Source: Litchfieldia salsa (GTDB lineage: Bacteria; Bacillota; Bacilli; Bacillales; Bacillaceae_L). From it: 64,000 bases of DNA. Positions within the stretch are counted from its first letter, which is position 1. Each line of letters opens with the position of its first letter. The translations under genes and the position numbers were made by a program. Location: contig NZ_FNJU01000001.1 in NCBI RefSeq assembly GCF_900104555.1, forward strand, positions 434,001 to 498,000, in the 5' to 3' direction. Positions 16,680 to 28,935 of this stretch are shown here, piece by piece. Under the pieces are notes generated by a model, which saw only the letters and a list, made by a program, of their open reading frames with translations, was not told the origin of the DNA and made no database searches.

Positions 16680-16765
16680 AGTTCATGCCTGTCCCCACGT
16701 CCCCATATTTGTTCTTTCGATATAAAAATCAGCTCCGTTCAACACGAAGCTGATTTACTTTGCGC

Positions 16766-18666
<1,901 letters not shown>

Positions 18667-18689
18667 ATCTTTGCTGCACAGTATGTAGT

Positions 18690-19058
18690 CTAGATGTAGG
18701 GGATGAGTGAGGTGTCCTGGACTTCTTGTAGTTCTGAGATGATGCAGTCGTTGATTGGTTTGCCGCCTTTGTGGAGGTTGTATTTCCCCCAGTTTTTGAT
18801 GGCGAGTTCTCGGGTGTCTGGGTTGTAGCGGATGACATCATGGTGTCGGTCCATTCGGTCCATTAGTGAGTGGATGGTTTCGATTGAGTAGCCTGTGTCA
18901 AAGGCCATTTGTTTTTTGGTAATGCGATAGATTCCGATTTGTGTGGTGTGGGGATTTGTGAGGAGGTAGAGGAAGAAGTATTTGTCCTCGGGTGTCATTT
19001 CTTCTGAGACAATTGGATTGGTCCAGAAATTTGTTTGGATCATTCGGTATTTGGCCAT
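18690..19058 (-). pseudogene. Truncated copy of the dnaD-like initiator
   Basis: This frame encodes 122 residues nearly identical to the first 122 of the gene at 15603-16538 (differences at HHQ/HHD, PVID/PIND, LQQ/LQE and the last residue). It keeps the winged-helix part but loses the linker and C-terminal DnaD domain. The break falls at about 18700, right next to a scrap of the P-loop relic (18667-18689). A product without the helicase-loading domain is unlikely to work, though it could compete with the full protein if expressed. Confidence 0.85.
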
Positions 19059-19131
19059 TGGGGCACGTTCCTTTCATTCTTCATTTATAGTCATATTAGT
19101 TATAGAAGGGAATGGAGGAAAAGGGGCATGG
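18701..19131. repeat. Direct repeat, copy 2
   Basis: Second copy of the 16181-16617 repeat, same orientation, about 2.5 kb away. Homology starts at GGGATGAGTGAGGTG and fades after the dnaD leader. Confidence 0.9.
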
Positions 19132-19400
19132 TTGGGAGAATTAATTGTGAACTTTTAATTAGGAGATTTCCGTAAAGAGATTCAAATGCTAAGAAGTGCA
19201 TTATAAAAGACCTCCATTTGAGGTCTTCGTAATATTTATATTCAGTTAATTTTCTACCAGTAAGTATTTCAAATAGTTCTGCTGACTCAATTACATCCAA
19301 TTGTGTATATTTACTTTCAGCGTTTATTGCTAGTTCGACTTTATCTTTATATGGAGTTATCCAAAGTTTGTATATTTTAAATTTACATTTAATACCACTA
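19100..19400 (-). pseudogene. C-terminal fragment of an unknown protein
   Basis: An open minus frame reads KIYKLWITPYKDKVELAI, then LDVIESAELFEILTGRK and EYKYYEDLKWRS. It has no ATG with a binding site; a stop lies just upstream of the first residues. A terminator-like hairpin at 19207-19227 falls inside the frame, so the coding part probably ended about there. I do not recognise the protein. Confidence 0.3.
19207..19227 (-). terminator. Short hairpin terminator
   Basis: AAGACCTC, five bases and GAGGTCTT, followed on the minus strand by TTATAAT. The stem is perfect but the T-run is short. Confidence 0.5.
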
Positions 19401-19568
19401 GTGTAACATTACACTAAAAGGGAAATCTCAGACAAACTAACATGTTCAGGGAAGCTCTTAAATTCTTTAACATTTAAAATCAAAGAAGAAGTTCTTTTTA
19501 TAATTCATTTATACAATTGCAATCCAGATTTTTAAAAAAATAATTTAAATGAATAGAGGCGATGAATT

Positions 19569-19793
19569 TTGACAAGCAAGTCCATCATTGCAATTTTAAT
19601 AACAGTAGTTGCTCTAGTTACTGGTCTGTATTACAATTTTAATAATTTTTTAGAAAAATGGGGTCAGTCCCCCACTGAAGTACCGCTTTACTCCATTGGG
19701 GGACTCGCCCCAATCTCTTATGAACTCTTATTTATCAACGCGCTACCTTTTTCTCGAAAAGAAGTGTCAGCCACTCGTTCAATTTCCGTTTGA
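19569..19793 (+). CDS. Doubtful small membrane protein overlapping a repeat
   Basis: A TTG-start ORF with an N-terminal hydrophobic helix (SIIAILITVVALVTGLYYNF). The second half runs through a dispersed repeat (19660-19711) and into the 3' end of the next gene on the other strand, so only the first 30 or so residues could be an original gene. The binding site (GAGGCGATG) is moderate. It may be the remains of a small secreted or membrane protein truncated by the repeat. Confidence 0.25.
   Translation: MTSKSIIAILITVVALVTGLYYNFNNFLEKWGQSPTEVPLYSIGGLAPISYELLFINALPFSRKEVSATRSISV
19660..19711. repeat. Dispersed palindromic repeat, family G copy 1
   Basis: GGGTCAGTCCCCC, then ACTGAAGTACCGCTTTACTCC, then GGGGGACTCGCCCC. 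A close copy lies at 30990-31049. The ends pair to form a hairpin. Confidence 0.8.
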
Positions 19794-20374
19794 CCATCAT
19801 GATAACGAACAACCGTCACACTACAGTTATCATGGATCGTGAAGTCTCTACTGTTTGTCAGTTGCAGCAAATAATTTCCGATCGTTACCCCATGTGAGAA
19901 AATTAATATATTTCCACCTTCTAATGCATGATTTGCTACGATTTCTTTGACTACCTCTTCTGTTCTAGTAAAAAGCTGTACAAAGCTCTCGCCTTCTGGA
20001 GCAGAAGCATCCAAATTCAGATTCAGTCCCGATCTAAACAACGTTTCTAGTATGTTCCCATACAGACTTTTAATTTCTTCCTCAACTAACGATTCTAATA
20101 CACCAAAATTCATTTCTCTAAATCTCGCATCAATTTTCAAAGGAATGTTTCGGTCACCAATGGCATATTTGGCTGTATCTTGGACCCTTTGACTGTCACT
20201 TGCGTAAGCTGCAACAAAGTCAATATCAGCTAGCCCTCTACCAACCGACTTCGCTTGAAGAATTCCTTTTTCAGTTAGTGGCGAATCACAAAATCCCTGC
20301 ATCCTTTTTTCAACATTATATTGCGTTTCTCCGTGTCGTACAAAATAGAGAGTAAGTTTATTGTCTTTTTCCAT
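19718..20374 (-). CDS. Histidine phosphatase family protein
   Basis: A 218-residue member of the phosphoglycerate-mutase-like histidine phosphatases. The catalytic RHG is in YFVRHGETQYN near residues 10-20, followed by RMQGFCDSPLTEKGILQA; ASDSQRVQDTA, a Glu in FREMNFGVLE and a second His in IFSHGVTIGNYL complete the active site. Substrates of this branch vary (sugar phosphates, nucleotides, alpha-ribazole phosphate), so none is assigned. The ATG at 20374 has AAGGATG upstream. It lies just after the GH1 gene on the same strand with about 60 bp between, so it may be cotranscribed and remove a sugar phosphate, but that is a guess. The last codons overlap the small ORF on the other strand. Confidence 0.85.
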   Translation of the reverse strand: MEKDNKLTLYFVRHGETQYNVEKRMQGFCDSPLTEKGILQAKSVGRGLADIDFVAAYASDSQRVQDTAKYAIGDRNIPLKIDARFREMNFGVLESLVEEEIKSLYGNILETLFRSGLNLNLDASAPEGESFVQLFTRTEEVVKEIVANHALEGGNILIFSHGVTIGNYLLQLTNSRDFTIHDNCSVTVVRYHDGQTEIERVADTSFREKGSALINKSS

Positions 20375-20433
20375 TTCTTCACATCCTTACATGGATACAA
20401 AGGATGGTTTCCCATCCTTCTACTTTTAGATCA

Positions 20434-21924
<1,491 letters not shown>

Positions 21925-21977
21925 TTAACAAAAAATGTAAGTCCCTAAAATCATCATACAGCTCAGAACACAAAAAA

Positions 21978-21998
21978 ACTGGTCTCTTTAAGACCAGT
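21978..21998 (-). terminator. Terminator containing the RpiR stop codon
   Basis: ACTGGTCT and AGACCAGT form a stem followed on the minus strand by seven T. The TAA of the regulator gene (21988-21990) lies in the loop, so translation termination and transcription termination coincide. Confidence 0.85.
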
Positions 21999-22752
21999 TG
22001 GAGTCATAGCGTTGATAGCGATTCATTAATACATCAAACAATCGTAAAAGCGTGTAACTACTCACACTACTATTTTCAATTCTGCCACATTGTAGAACTT
22101 GATGAAAACCCTCCAATTGCTCCAGCTCATTCGAAAATGTAAGAAGCAATTTTTTCCCTCTTGCAGCTTTTATTTTTTCAAGAATGATCGAATTGTGTGA
22201 AAGAATGTTTCCTTGAATGGATATAGTAATAATCATGTCTGCATCTGTTACATCAGATAGTCCATCCATTTGTTTATATAGATTTGTCCCACATTCACAA
22301 AGCTTGCCGAGCAGAACTAATTTCTTTTGCAACTCCATCGCTTGAATTTGATGCTTTTCAAAACCTAGAATGACAATTTTTTTCGATTGTTTTATTTGTT
22401 GTACAATCCATTCCAGCTGTGACTCAGCGATTTCATCAATCATTTTACTATTTTCTTCTAGCTGTTTTAAAAACGATGGTGTCGTTATCCCGTGGTCAGC
22501 TTGTTCTTGAATAGAGAATCCAGCTGGAATGGCCACACTATTTCTCATATGTGAAAAGTTCTTAAAGCCAATTCGTTTGCAAAAACGATTAATGGTAGAA
22601 GGAGCCACATTACATGCCTCTGAAACGCTATCTAATGAAAAACTCTCGATTTTATCGATATTCTCCAGCATACTTTTTGCAATATTGTAGTTGATATCTT
22701 TATTAAGAGAATTATTTATGTAAGCTAATAAAGTATAAATCAGTTGCTCCAC
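21988..22752 (-). CDS. MurR/RpiR-family transcriptional regulator
   Basis: A 254-residue regulator with an N-terminal RpiR helix-turn-helix (about 1-75; SLDSVSEACNVAPSTINRFC is the recognition region) and a C-terminal SIS sugar-phosphate-binding domain (about 110-235; KIVILGFEKHQ and MIITISIQGN). Such proteins sense a phosphosugar and regulate nearby catabolic genes. Its gene precedes the GH1 6-phospho-beta-glucosidase on the same strand, but a terminator sits between them, so the GH1 gene must have its own promoter in the ~90-bp gap, or depend on readthrough. Start GTG at 22752 follows a GGTGGGGG. Confidence 0.85.
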   Translation of the reverse strand: MEQLIYTLLAYINNSLNKDINYNIAKSMLENIDKIESFSLDSVSEACNVAPSTINRFCKRIGFKNFSHMRNSVAIPAGFSIQEQADHGITTPSFLKQLEENSKMIDEIAESQLEWIVQQIKQSKKIVILGFEKHQIQAMELQKKLVLLGKLCECGTNLYKQMDGLSDVTDADMIITISIQGNILSHNSIILEKIKAARGKKLLLTFSNELEQLEGFHQVLQCGRIENSSVSSYTLLRLFDVLMNRYQRYDSNWS

Positions 22753-22830
22753 TTTTCCCCCACCTTAACCTTGATCAATCAGTATGACACTAAAATAGTC
22801 TATTGTCTTATATTACCTCATTTTATAGGT

Positions 22831-23032
22831 TGTTTTCTCAAAGTTTGTTGTTTAGAAATAAAATAATAAAACGGTGTACAAGCAGCCTTAATACACGTAG
22901 ACTCCTGCGGGACCAGTGGCCAAAGTGAGACCCCACAGGAGCTTGTGCTGTGAGGAGGCTCACTGGTCACCCGCCGGACGCGAAGTGTATTCAGCCTGTG
23001 GCTTTTAAAAGCAACAAGCTATACGAAAACAA
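22831..23032. repeat. Dispersed repeat family A, copy 1
   Basis: A ~200-bp unit with the core CTCCTGCGGGACCAGTGGCC, then GTGAGACCCCACAGGAGC, GGAGGCTCACTGGTCACCCG and CCGGACGCGAAGTGTATTCA. The outer flanks (TTGTTTTCTCAAAGTTTG and AAAAGCAACAAGCTATACG) are shared with other copies at 24610, 35938 (reversed) and 44085. The inside pairs into a long GC-rich hairpin. It has no coding potential. Confidence 0.9.
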
Positions 23033-23165
23033 CATTTTTATATTACTGAACATGAAACGAATTCAACAAGAGAAAAGTTTGTTCAGAAGCAAATTAAAGA
23101 TATATAAATAACATCCTTAGCCATACTAAGAATGATTTAAAATAACTACGATAGGAGGCAATATA

Positions 23166-23324
23166 ATGGGTGGTCGAAATGACACTTCAGGATCAGCTAG
23201 TGGAAAAAGAACATTACCTCAAACTCCCAAAAATTTAAAAATAGCACCAGAGCGTGTGGACGAAGAATTTTCTCGTGAGCTAGGTGAAAAAGGGAAGAAA
23301 ATGAGAGCTACTAGACCTCAATAA
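23166..23324 (+). CDS. YfhD-like small spore-associated protein (52 aa)
   Basis: A very small hydrophilic protein reading GGRNDTSGSASGKRTLPQTP, then KNLKIAPERVDEEFSRELGE and a basic tail. The block LPQTPKNLK...VD.EFS.EL resembles the YfhD family of Bacillus, small proteins I recall as being expressed late or in the forespore. The ATG at 23166 has TAGGAGG upstream at good spacing and a strong terminator follows at 23335. The link to sporulation is inference from the family and from the DUF3231 gene next door. Confidence 0.7.
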   Translation: MGGRNDTSGSASGKRTLPQTPKNLKIAPERVDEEFSRELGEKGKKMRATRPQ

Positions 23325-23334
23325 CACAGAACAC

Positions 23335-23380
23335 GGTGATATATACTCCCTTGCTGGGGGAGAAATATATCACCTTTTTA
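23335..23380 (+). terminator. Terminator after the YfhD-like gene
   Basis: GGTGATATAT pairs with ATATATCACC around an inner CTCCC/GGGGG stem; the outer stem is followed by TTTTTA. Confidence 0.85.
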
Positions 23381-23484
23381 TAAAATAACTCGCCGTCCTT
23401 GTATCTCTCTATACATACATAAAGAATAAATAGTATAGCCATGAGCATACTTAAAATAGGAAAATTCAAAAAAGGAGATCTTTA

Positions 23485-24492
23485 ATGGATACAAAACATA
23501 CTGTAGGTTTATCATCAACAGAAATTGCAGGATTATGGGCTACCTATATAAACGATAGTTTATCTATCTGTCTCACAAAGCATTTCTTGCACCATTCGAA
23601 TAACGAAGATATTAAACCCTTAATTAAACGAACCTTAGATTTATCAAATAAACATATTGAGGAAATTAAGAGCATTTTTGAAAAAGAGAACATCCCTATT
23701 CCCAAGGGATTTTCCGATGAAGATTTAAATCTTTCAGCACCACCTTTGTTTTTTGATTTATTTCCTGTGAGTTACACATACGGAATGAGTCGTATGGGTT
23801 TGACGAACTATGGTATGCTATTATCTAACGTTGCCCGTGAAGATATACGGACTTTCTTCTCTAAGTGTTTGACCTCTACATTGGATCTTTATAATACATC
23901 AGTAAATCTTATGCTTTCAAAAGGGATATACGATCGCCCATCAATGATCCCATACCCCGATAAAGTTGAATTTGTTAAAGAAAAGGAAACTTTTCTATCC
24001 AAATGGTTCGAAAAGAAACGCCCACTAAATGTTCTTGAACTATCTGAAATGTTTTTTAATATTGAAAGGAACTATTTTGGTTTAGTCTTACTCACTGGTT
24101 TTATTCAAGTGGTGAAAGATGAACAAATCCAAAAATTTTTAACAAAAGGAAAAGAGTTAGCTATGAAACAAATTAAGTTCCTAAACCAAACCTTAATCAA
24201 TGAAGATCTGCTTGGCACGATAATGATGAACTCTGAGGTGTCAACTTCTACTTCTTCTCCTTTTTCAGAAAAGCTCATTATGAACCTTGTAACGATGCTC
24301 AATACCCAAGGAATTACCTATATTGGTCATGCAATAGCTACATCAGCTCGAGTGGACCTCTCTACCGAATATTTAAAACTAATTCCTGAAATCTTGCAGT
24401 ACGGGAAGGATGGTACAGACATTCTGATAGAACGGGGATGGAAGGAAGAACCACCACACGCTCCGAATAGGCAGGAGTTGGCGGGAAATTAG
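23485..24492 (+). CDS. DUF3231 family protein
   Basis: A 335-residue all-helical protein made of two related halves, each beginning with an S-x-E-x-A-x-L-W-x-x-Y-like block: first LSSTEIAGLWATYINDSLSI (9-28), second PLNVLELSEMFFNIERNYFG. Each half ends in IGHAIATSAR- or YGMLLSNVAR-type helices. This is the DUF3231 layout, ferritin-like four-helix bundles found in multiple copies in spore formers, some linked to the spore coat. The enzyme-like pocket has no clear metal ligands that I can name. Start ATG 23485 with AAAGGAGA upstream. The last codons border a short phage-like relic (24492-24560). Confidence 0.8.
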   Translation: MDTKHTVGLSSTEIAGLWATYINDSLSICLTKHFLHHSNNEDIKPLIKRTLDLSNKHIEEIKSIFEKENIPIPKGFSDEDLNLSAPPLFFDLFPVSYTYGMSRMGLTNYGMLLSNVAREDIRTFFSKCLTSTLDLYNTSVNLMLSKGIYDRPSMIPYPDKVEFVKEKETFLSKWFEKKRPLNVLELSEMFFNIERNYFGLVLLTGFIQVVKDEQIQKFLTKGKELAMKQIKFLNQTLINEDLLGTIMMNSEVSTSTSSPFSEKLIMNLVTMLNTQGITYIGHAIATSARVDLSTEYLKLIPEILQYGKDGTDILIERGWKEEPPHAPNRQELAGN

Positions 24493-24560
24493 GTTCTGGC
24501 AAAACATTTATTGCACTGTATTTAGTCTACTACGTAATATTAGAGTTACTAAATAGATGA
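24492..24560 (+). other. P-loop relic (GSGKT fragment)
   Basis: Directly after the DUF3231 stop, one frame reads GSGKTFIALYLVYYVILELL to a TGA. This looks like a Walker A motif and helix from a former ATPase gene. The part 24509-24550 recurs at 13720-13755 and, shorter, at 18672-18689. Confidence 0.4.
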
Positions 24561-24609
24561 ATACAGAAATCGAATATCCATACTTAATAACGCTGGTTTT
24601 AAAGGACGG

Positions 24610-24822
24610 AAGGTTTTCTCAAAGTTTTGTTTTAGACATAAAACATTGAAATGTAAGTTACAAGCAGGCGAATACACGTAGACTCCAGCGGGACCAGTGG
24701 CCAAAGTGAGACCCCACAGGAGCTTGTGCTGTGAGGAGGCTCACTGGTCACCCGCCGGACGCGGAGTGTATTTAGCATTCGGTTTTAAAAGCAACAATCT
24801 ATACGAAAACAGCCTAATAAAA
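24610..24822. repeat. Dispersed repeat family A, copy 2
   Basis: Same unit and orientation as the copy at 22831, with the shared flanks GGTTTTCTCAAAGTTTTG and AAAAGCAACAATCTATACG. Only a few substitutions separate the cores. The two copies flank the YfhD-like and DUF3231 genes. Confidence 0.9.
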
Positions 24823-24862
24823 AAAGAGCCGTTTGAAAATCAAATGAGTCGAGTTCAATCTT

Positions 24863-25969
24863 TTATAGAACATTATTTAAATTCACGATTTCAAGAACAG
24901 CCTGTTCAGCTGCCAGGAGTGCACCTTCAAGATGTCCACCGTATTGTGAATTCGTCTCTGTACCAGCAAAAATGATCTTCTTTTCCCATACCCCTGAATT
25001 CGGTGGTTGTCCATACTTTGGAAAATCTCTTAGTGGGTCCAGATCTTCCTCAACAGCCGTTTCCAAATCTTTGGACCAATCTTTGTAAAGGGTCGCACTT
25101 ACGTCTTGGGCAGAGGTTCCAAAGAGTCTTACCAATTGGTCGATGACTAATTTTAAAACCTTATCTTCTCCCATTTCTATGCGCGTTTTCGCTGGCATTC
25201 CGAAGAAACCAAATAATGCACCAGATCCTGTTTCAGGAGAAGCATCATGGATTTCTTGTAAGGGACCAACCCAGCTCGTTACAAATCCAGAAAAGCCTGA
25301 TTCCCTCCAAAAGGGACGATCATAGATTGCAATTGCCTTGGCTTGACCTGCCATCCAAGTAGGTTTGTTTACAAGGTCTGTCATCATATTGGAAGGGAGA
25401 GAAGGAGAGAATTCAATATGACGAGCCACAATTCGAGGTGGCAATGCTAGGATAACAGCACTTGCCGAAACGCTTTTTTTCTTCCCATCTGCAAGGTTTG
25501 CTTCAACCGTGATCCCACCAGATTCATCAAGTCGAATTGCTGTAACTCGTGTTTCAAGCTCGATGATCCCTGATGGAATTGTATCTGCTACAGCATCAAT
25601 TAGAGACTGTACACCTCCTTTGAAGCGAACTGACCTTTCACCCGAATTTTCCGGTAGAACATAACGCTCTGGTGGTTTGTTTTCGTATCGTTCTGAAAGC
25701 ATTGCCCCTTTTGTGTACTGGACAAACGTTTCTAAATTCAGTTCATGAACAAGATTGGTAATCGTGTTCTCATACTGTGGCCAGAACCATGTCGGCCCAA
25801 GGTCAAATTTGCCCAGGTCAGGTCTGTTTAGATCAGAAGTGCTCAACACCCTACCACCAAACCTCTCTCTAGCCTCCAAAACCTTACAATTGATACCCTG
25901 TGCAGCAAGTAAAGATGCAGCGCGTAAGCCACTCAAACCTGCCCCAACAATAATTACAGGATCGTTCAC
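24863..25969 (-). CDS. Flavin monoamine oxidase-like FAD oxidoreductase
   Basis: A 368-residue FAD protein of the amine oxidase family. The dinucleotide-binding motif VGAGLSGLRAA lies at residues 8-18, with the acidic ribose ligand in CKVLEARERFGGRV. LPPRIVARHIEFSP is the mid-family block and the C-terminal FAD motif reads IIFAGTETNSQYGGHLEGAL. It would oxidise a primary or secondary amine to an imine with H2O2 release; the substrate is not predictable. Family members are usually about 450 residues, so part of the substrate domain is short. The start is GTG 25969 with AAAGGAGG upstream. It reads towards repeat copy A2 and has no obvious terminator. Confidence 0.85.
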   Translation of the reverse strand: MNDPVIIVGAGLSGLRAASLLAAQGINCKVLEARERFGGRVLSTSDLNRPDLGKFDLGPTWFWPQYENTITNLVHELNLETFVQYTKGAMLSERYENKPPERYVLPENSGERSVRFKGGVQSLIDAVADTIPSGIIELETRVTAIRLDESGGITVEANLADGKKKSVSASAVILALPPRIVARHIEFSPSLPSNMMTDLVNKPTWMAGQAKAIAIYDRPFWRESGFSGFVTSWVGPLQEIHDASPETGSGALFGFFGMPAKTRIEMGEDKVLKLVIDQLVRLFGTSAQDVSATLYKDWSKDLETAVEEDLDPLRDFPKYGQPPNSGVWEKKIIFAGTETNSQYGGHLEGALLAAEQAVLEIVNLNNVL

Positions 25970-26167
25970 ATTCCATCCTCCTTTCGACCGTCTGTTTGCT
26001 TTATTTTAAAGTAAGTAGAAAGATTTATCTATTTAAAAACTAATTTAAAGAACATTATTAAATAATATAAAAAACGACCACCCTATAAAGTGATCGCTCA
26101 TATGATTGTTTAGTTACGAGTATCTTTGTACTACACAGAGCCTATTTTTCTCAGTGTCCTTTTCCTA

Positions 26168-27175
26168 TCACTTCATTATTTCTGCCACTAGTTGGTGGGA
26201 GTAAAGTCGGGCGCTGTGGTCATAGATCATCGTGCTCACCATTATCTCATCTGCCTTCGTCTTATCTAAGAAGGCTTGGAGCTTTTTCTTTACGTTGATA
26301 GGACTTCCGATGATCGTGGAGGCTAATTGTTTATCTAAAACTCCCTTTTCATATGGGCTCATAAGTTCATCCAAATTCTTTACTGGTGGTTGTAGCTGTG
26401 ATGGTGTGTTCCTCATCATATTTAAAAAGCTTTGTTTGATGGAGGTGGCAAGCCATTCTGCTTCCTCATCCGTATCTGCCGCTATGATGTTTACTGCTAC
26501 CATTGCGTAAGGCTCTTTATACTCATCCGACGGTTGGAAGTTGTCGTAATACAATTTTAGGGCTGGTAGTGTGTTTTCCGGTGAAAAATGACTGGCGAAA
26601 GCAAATGGCATCCCGAGTTGTGCCGATAATCTGGCACTAAAGCCACTAGAACCCAGCAACCAAATCGGGATATTCGTCCCTTCACCAGGGATTGCTCGTA
26701 CCATTTCCGTCCCTTGGAAATAGGCTTGTAGTTGTTCTAATTGTGCCGGAAAATCATCGCCATTGGTATAGTTTTCCCCACGAAGAGCATGGGCTGTTCG
26801 TTGGTCCGTTCCTGGTGCACGCCCCAATCCTAAATCAATTCGACCTGGAAACATAGCTTCAAGGGTTCCGAATTGCTCTGCGATAACTAGTGGAGAATGG
26901 TTTGGAAGCATGATCCCACCGGATCCTACACGGATAGTAGAAGTGTGTGCCGCTACATGACCGATTACGATGGATGTTGCAGAGCTTGCGATTCCAGGCA
27001 TATTATGGTGCTCCGCTAACCAGTACCGTTTAAATCCTAGTTTTTCGGTTAACTGTGCTAACTCTATCGAATGTTGAAAGGATTGTCTAGGCGTCCCCCC
27101 TTGCACGATGGATGCAAGGTCAAGGACGGAAAAAGATATTTCGTTGATAGATTTTGTTGGTCTAGTTGTAGACAT
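26168..27175 (-). CDS. LLM-class flavin-dependent oxidoreductase (luciferase-like)
   Basis: A 335-residue bacterial-luciferase-like monooxygenase. Typical blocks are [37 protein letters not shown] and [14 protein letters not shown], as in the MsnO8/YceB group of FMN-dependent enzymes. The substrate is unknown; members act on aldehydes, nitro or sulfur compounds, and many have no known role. Soluble, cytoplasmic. A single gene with a GAAGTGGA-type binding site. The FAD oxidase downstream on the same strand is about 200 bp away, so co-transcription is uncertain. Confidence 0.88.
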   Translation of the reverse strand: MSTTRPTKSINEISFSVLDLASIVQGGTPRQSFQHSIELAQLTEKLGFKRYWLAEHHNMPGIASSATSIVIGHVAAHTSTIRVGSGGIMLPNHSPLVIAEQFGTLEAMFPGRIDLGLGRAPGTDQRTAHALRGENYTNGDDFPAQLEQLQAYFQGTEMVRAIPGEGTNIPIWLLGSSGFSARLSAQLGMPFAFASHFSPENTLPALKLYYDNFQPSDEYKEPYAMVAVNIIAADTDEEAEWLATSIKQSFLNMMRNTPSQLQPPVKNLDELMSPYEKGVLDKQLASTIIGSPINVKKKLQAFLDKTKADEIMVSTMIYDHSARLYSHQLVAEIMK

Positions 27176-27566
27176 AAAATATCCACTTCTTTCTCTTTTT
27201 ATTTAGTTAGTTTTAGCTTATTTATTCGCACCTTACAAAATGGGATTTCATATTAACTTTTTTAATCATAACAGAAAATAAATCTCAACTGCATCCATTT
27301 GAATTTCGATAGTCTTTATTGGGATGGCTAATGAGTATAGATTAGATTAAATAGAAAATAATAAACTATAACTATTAAGGGTAAGTGAACCTTTCACTCT
27401 CTGGTCGACCCTCTTCATCGGTTACTTCTATATTTATGGACTCAGATGAATATAGAGAAAATAAAAAAATATATGGTATATGATGCTACAAAAAATTTGT
27501 CACTAATTGTCGAAATCGAAAGAAAGTTGTATAATAAATAAGAAATGAACGAAAGGACTATTAGCA
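27176..27566. other. Divergent promoter region
   Basis: About 390 bases between the LLM oxidoreductase (minus) and the HD-GYP gene (plus). Both promoters must lie here. No operator-like palindrome was noticed. Confidence 0.4.
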
Positions 27567-28472
27567 TTGAACTCCAAAAACAACGTAATTCATATACCCT
27601 ACGGCGGATATAAAAACGAAACAAGTATTAATGGTGTTACGATTCGTCAACTAGTAGAAAGTAAGGGACTAGACATACTTCATCATAGACTTGGAGACAG
27701 TAACCGTTGGGCTGTTGGACCTATTGTAGGGTGGGACGGCCTTGAATTTGTTTATATCCTAAAAGGTTCTCTTTCGTGGAAGGAAAGAGATGAATTAAAG
27801 GTAGCTTCAGTAGGAGACTATCTTATAATGGATCCTATTTTAGAAGACACCTTATTCAAAGCAATTGGGGAAACAGAGTTTTTATACATTTCTTCTGGAA
27901 GCATGTATGAAAGCGTTGATGATCAAGTGAAGGAATATATGGATCTCGCAGTCACGGTGGAAGAAAAAGATGGATATACCGCAGACCATTGTAGGCGAAT
28001 AAAGGATCTTTCAATGAAAATTGGTGAAGTAATGGAACTTTCATCAGAAGAACTGTTGGAATTAAACTTCGGCTCTTTCTTACACGACATTGGGAAAACA
28101 AAAATTCCAGATGCTATTTTGAATAAGCCTGGTAAATTAACCAATGAAGAGTATGAAGAGATGAAGCTACATACAGTTCATGGAGCTGACCTTTTAAGGA
28201 AAACTGGAATTCCAATATTGGAAAAAGCAAGCATAATTGTAGAACAACACCACGAAAGATATAACGGTACTGGGTATCCTAAAGGCCTTAAAGGAGACGA
28301 GATCTCGCTTCTAGCCAATATTGTAGCAGTTATCGATTCATTTGATGCTATGACGAGTGTACGTGTTTATAGTCAGGGACGGTCCGTTGAATCTGCCATT
28401 GAAGAAATCAAGCGAGAGAGAGGTCGTTTGTTTCATCCTCAAGTGGTGGATGCATTTTTGTTCATTCAATAG
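27567..28472 (+). CDS. Cupin-like sensor plus HD-GYP phosphodiesterase
   Basis: A 301-residue protein. Residues about 35-115 look like a cupin-type beta-barrel (WDGLEFVYILKGSLSW, SVGDYLIMDP), possibly a ligand sensor. Residues 125-300 are an HD-GYP domain: His141, HD at 173-174 in FLHDIGKTKIPD, H202 and H205, then EQHHERYNGTGYPKGLKG with the GYP at 236-238 and the VIDSFDAMTS block. All metal ligands appear present, so it should hydrolyse cyclic di-GMP or a related dinucleotide. A cupin-HD-GYP combination is less common than response-regulator or PAS forms. The start is TTG 27567 with GAAAGGA nine bases upstream. A secreted small protein follows 16 bases after its stop, forming a likely two-gene operon. 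Confidence 0.85.
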   Translation: MNSKNNVIHIPYGGYKNETSINGVTIRQLVESKGLDILHHRLGDSNRWAVGPIVGWDGLEFVYILKGSLSWKERDELKVASVGDYLIMDPILEDTLFKAIGETEFLYISSGSMYESVDDQVKEYMDLAVTVEEKDGYTADHCRRIKDLSMKIGEVMELSSEELLELNFGSFLHDIGKTKIPDAILNKPGKLTNEEYEEMKLHTVHGADLLRKTGIPILEKASIIVEQHHERYNGTGYPKGLKGDEISLLANIVAVIDSFDAMTSVRVYSQGRSVESAIEEIKRERGRLFHPQVVDAFLFIQ

Positions 28473-28488
28473 AAAAGGGGAATTATAA

Positions 28489-28782
28489 ATGAAAATTAAA
28501 TTAATGTCATTATTATTAGTTATTACTTTGGCAGTACTAACAATACCGCAAGAAAGTCAGGCTTCTTATTTATCTGAAGACGATATTACGCTTTCTATAA
28601 ACCTAGCTGAGGATCTTATTCAGCCAAGTGGGTCACTTGGAACAACTAGCTTTGAAACACAAGAGGAGATTCATTCCACAATCACAAACGTTAGTGGAGC
28701 AGAAGTTGACCATTCTTACATCTGGATTGAACTTAATGGTGTTAAAATTTTAGCAGTTGATCCAATTAAAGTGGTATATTAA
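28489..28782 (+). CDS. Small secreted protein (97 aa)
   Basis: The N-terminus is a signal peptide (KIKLMSLLLVITLAVLTIP, likely cut after SQA near residue 26). The mature part is acidic with no cysteine: DDITLSINLAEDLIQPSG, EEIHSTITNVSGAEV and YIWIELNGVKIL. I do not recognise the family. An AAAAGGGG site precedes the ATG, and the gene follows the HD-GYP gene by 16 bases and ends before a terminator, so the two are probably cotranscribed. A link between cyclic-dinucleotide turnover and an exported protein is plausible but unproven. Confidence 0.7.
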   Translation: MKIKLMSLLLVITLAVLTIPQESQASYLSEDDITLSINLAEDLIQPSGSLGTTSFETQEEIHSTITNVSGAEVDHSYIWIELNGVKILAVDPIKVVY

Positions 28783-28826
28783 GTTTCAGAAATACACTTA
28801 ACTAACTTAGTTAAATCATACACGAC

Positions 28827-28859
28827 AAAACACCTATAAAAATTTTTATAGGTGTTTTT
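28827..28859 (+). terminator. Terminator of the HD-GYP operon
   Basis: AACACCTATAAA and TTTATAGGTGTT form a perfect stem followed by a T-run. Confidence 0.85.
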
Positions 28860-28935
28860 CTATAGAAATTGGCTAGAGTGCTGACAAGAGTTTCATTCCT
28901 TTACAGGACAAGGAAAAATGGGGCAAGCCTTCTAG

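Noticed and set aside
22831-23032. Structured RNA or riboswitch
   Set aside because: The hairpin-forming DNA is repeated at least four times in different contexts and orientation, so a dispersed repeat is the simpler reading.
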